Source of the DNA: an uncultured Selenomonadales bacterium
Lineage (GTDB): Bacteria > Bacillota > Negativicutes > Selenomonadales > Selenomonadaceae
Reading direction: 5' to 3'
Length of the DNA: 7,016 nt
Assembly (NCBI GenBank): GCA_946547205.1
Contig: CAMNPA010000064.1
Location: 1-7,016 of the forward strand
The notes beneath the pieces are model-generated. The model did not search any database, was not told the origin of the DNA, and saw only the letters and a list, made by a program, of their open reading frames with translations. Shown here in pieces: positions 6,100 to 7,016 of the stretch. A program made the position numbers and the translations under genes. Each line of letters opens with the position of its first letter. Position 1 is the stretch's first letter.

Positions 6100-6732
6100 A
6101 TGATAAGTACGGAACAAATGCTCGCGGTCATTAAAGCCATTGCTCGCCGAATGGAAATGGAAAAAGATTTTCTCACGCAACTCGACAACGAAATCGGCGA
6201 CGGCGACCACGGAATAAATCTTGCTCGCGGATTCAAAAGCGTTCAAGAAAAATTGCCGACCTTCGCTGACAAAGACATCGGCGCGATTTTGAAAGGCGTT
6301 GGCATGGAACTCGTCTCGACTGTCGGCGGTGCAAGCGGTCCGCTTTACGGTACGGCGTTCATGAAAGCCGGCAACGTCTGCAAAGGCAAAACTGAACTCA
6401 CCGACGCGGATTTTGTCGCGGCGTTCAATGCGGCTATCGGCGGAATTCAAATGCGCGGTAAAGCTGTCGAAGGCGAAAAAACTATGCTCGATGCACTTTG
6501 CCCGGCGTACAAAGCTCTAAAGGACGGAATTGACGGCGGAAAAATTTTGTCGGAGGCTTTGGCTGATGCTGTCAATGCGGCGGCGGACGGCGTCGAATTC
6601 ACCAAAACAATCATTGCCACGAAAGGTCGCGCCAGTTATCTCAAGGAACGCAGTCTCGGTCATCAAGATCCCGGCGCAACTTCAAGCCTTTACATGTTGC
6701 AGACAACGCTCGGCGTTTTGCAGGAGGCATGA
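6100..6732 (+). CDS. dhaL: Dihydroxyacetone kinase, ADP-binding subunit DhaL
   Basis: Holds ADP as a permanent cofactor, is rephosphorylated by DhaM and transfers phosphate to dihydroxyacetone bound on DhaK. It has 210 residues, the normal length. The Mg-nucleotide motif is LDNEIGDGDHGIN with Asp29, Asp34 and Asp36, and the partner contact/nucleotide loop GGASGPLYG follows at about 76-84. The C-terminal signature GRASYLKERSLGHQDPGATS is intact. The start is the ATG at 6100, with GGAGG (6089-6093) 6 nt upstream and the dhaK stop at 6085-6087. The dhaM SD (GGAGG, 6723-6727) lies inside its last codons, so the three genes form one transcription unit. Confidence 0.97.
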   Translation: MISTEQMLAVIKAIARRMEMEKDFLTQLDNEIGDGDHGINLARGFKSVQEKLPTFADKDIGAILKGVGMELVSTVGGASGPLYGTAFMKAGNVCKGKTELTDADFVAAFNAAIGGIQMRGKAVEGEKTMLDALCPAYKALKDGIDGGKILSEALADAVNAAADGVEFTKTIIATKGRASYLKERSLGHQDPGATSSLYMLQTTLGVLQEA

Positions 6733-6735
6733 CGT

Positions 6736-7016
6736 ATGGTCGGGATTGTTATCGTTTCGCACAGTCAAAAGCTCGCGGAAGGTGTCGTCGAAATTTCTCG
6801 CATGATGGCTCACAACGCGCCGATTGTTCCCGCAGGCGGACTTGACGACGGAAATTTGGGCACGAGTTACGAAAAAATTCAAAACGCCATCGAGTCGGTG
6901 TATTCGGCTGACGGCGTGATTGTGTTAATGGATATGGGCTCGGCGGTGATGACGACGGAAATGGTGCTTGAAGATTTGGAGCGCGATAACGTCTTGATGA
7001 TTGATTGTCCGCTTGT
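6736..7016 (+). CDS. dhaM: PTS-dependent dihydroxyacetone kinase phosphotransferase subunit DhaM (3' end missing)
   Basis: Passes phosphate from HPr to the ADP on DhaL. The frame is open from the ATG at 6736 to the window edge: 93 complete codons. The start is supported by GGAGG (6723-6727), 8 nt upstream, and by the 3-bp gap after the dhaL TGA (6730-6732). The protein begins MVGIVIVSHSQKLAEGV, the EIIA-mannose-type fold, with His9 as the phosphorylation site. It continues with IVPAGGLDDG, GTSYEKI and VLMDMGSAVMTTEM, all typical of DhaM. Single-domain DhaM is about 120-130 residues; whether this one has further HPr or EI-like domains, as in E. coli, cannot be seen. Confidence 0.93.
   Translation, partial: MVGIVIVSHSQKLAEGVVEISRMMAHNAPIVPAGGLDDGNLGTSYEKIQNAIESVYSADGVIVLMDMGSAVMTTEMVLEDLERDNVLMIDCPL

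Overview
The window holds seven genes and no RNA gene, mobile element or CRISPR array. Base composition is close to balanced, Shine-Dalgarno (SD) sequences are strong (GGAG/AGGAGG), and DhaK is the short Firmicutes-length type. The L,D-transpeptidase has a tail resembling the copper-amine-oxidase N-terminal domain. Together these suggest a Gram-positive-lineage anaerobe, possibly of the Negativicutes (Selenomonas-like). This placement is inference from gene content and style; no phylogenetic marker was compared.

Layout. (1) Positions 1-732, plus strand: the 3' part of a gene whose start lies outside the window, probably a DUF721/DciA-like protein with a C-terminal four-cysteine zinc-ribbon-like module. 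(2) Positions 734-766: a hairpin with T tracts on both sides, serving as a shared terminator between convergent genes. (3) Positions 765-4917, minus strand: a compact operon read as L,D-transpeptidase, then polA (DNA polymerase I), then ybaK (Cys-tRNA(Pro) deacylase). The first two genes overlap by 4 bp, and ybaK follows polA almost directly, with an SD that points to a TTG start. (4) Positions 4918-5094: a divergent promoter region of 177 bp. (5) Positions 5095-7016, plus strand: dhaK-dhaL-dhaM, a phosphotransferase-dependent dihydroxyacetone kinase. dhaM runs off the right edge.

How the genes work together. DhaK binds dihydroxyacetone, DhaL carries the ADP/ATP cofactor, and DhaM passes phosphate from HPr to DhaL, giving dihydroxyacetone phosphate for glycolysis. 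The minus-strand operon joins three unrelated housekeeping roles (cell-wall cross-linking, DNA repair/replication and tRNA quality control), so the link is probably transcriptional rather than a pathway.

Most of the window is ordinary core genome, and I see no convincing undescribed system. The points most worth a second look are the zinc-ribbon extension on the DUF721-like protein, the transpeptidase's unusual C-terminal half with a 24-bp tandem repeat, and a large excess of the palindrome AAAATTTT.
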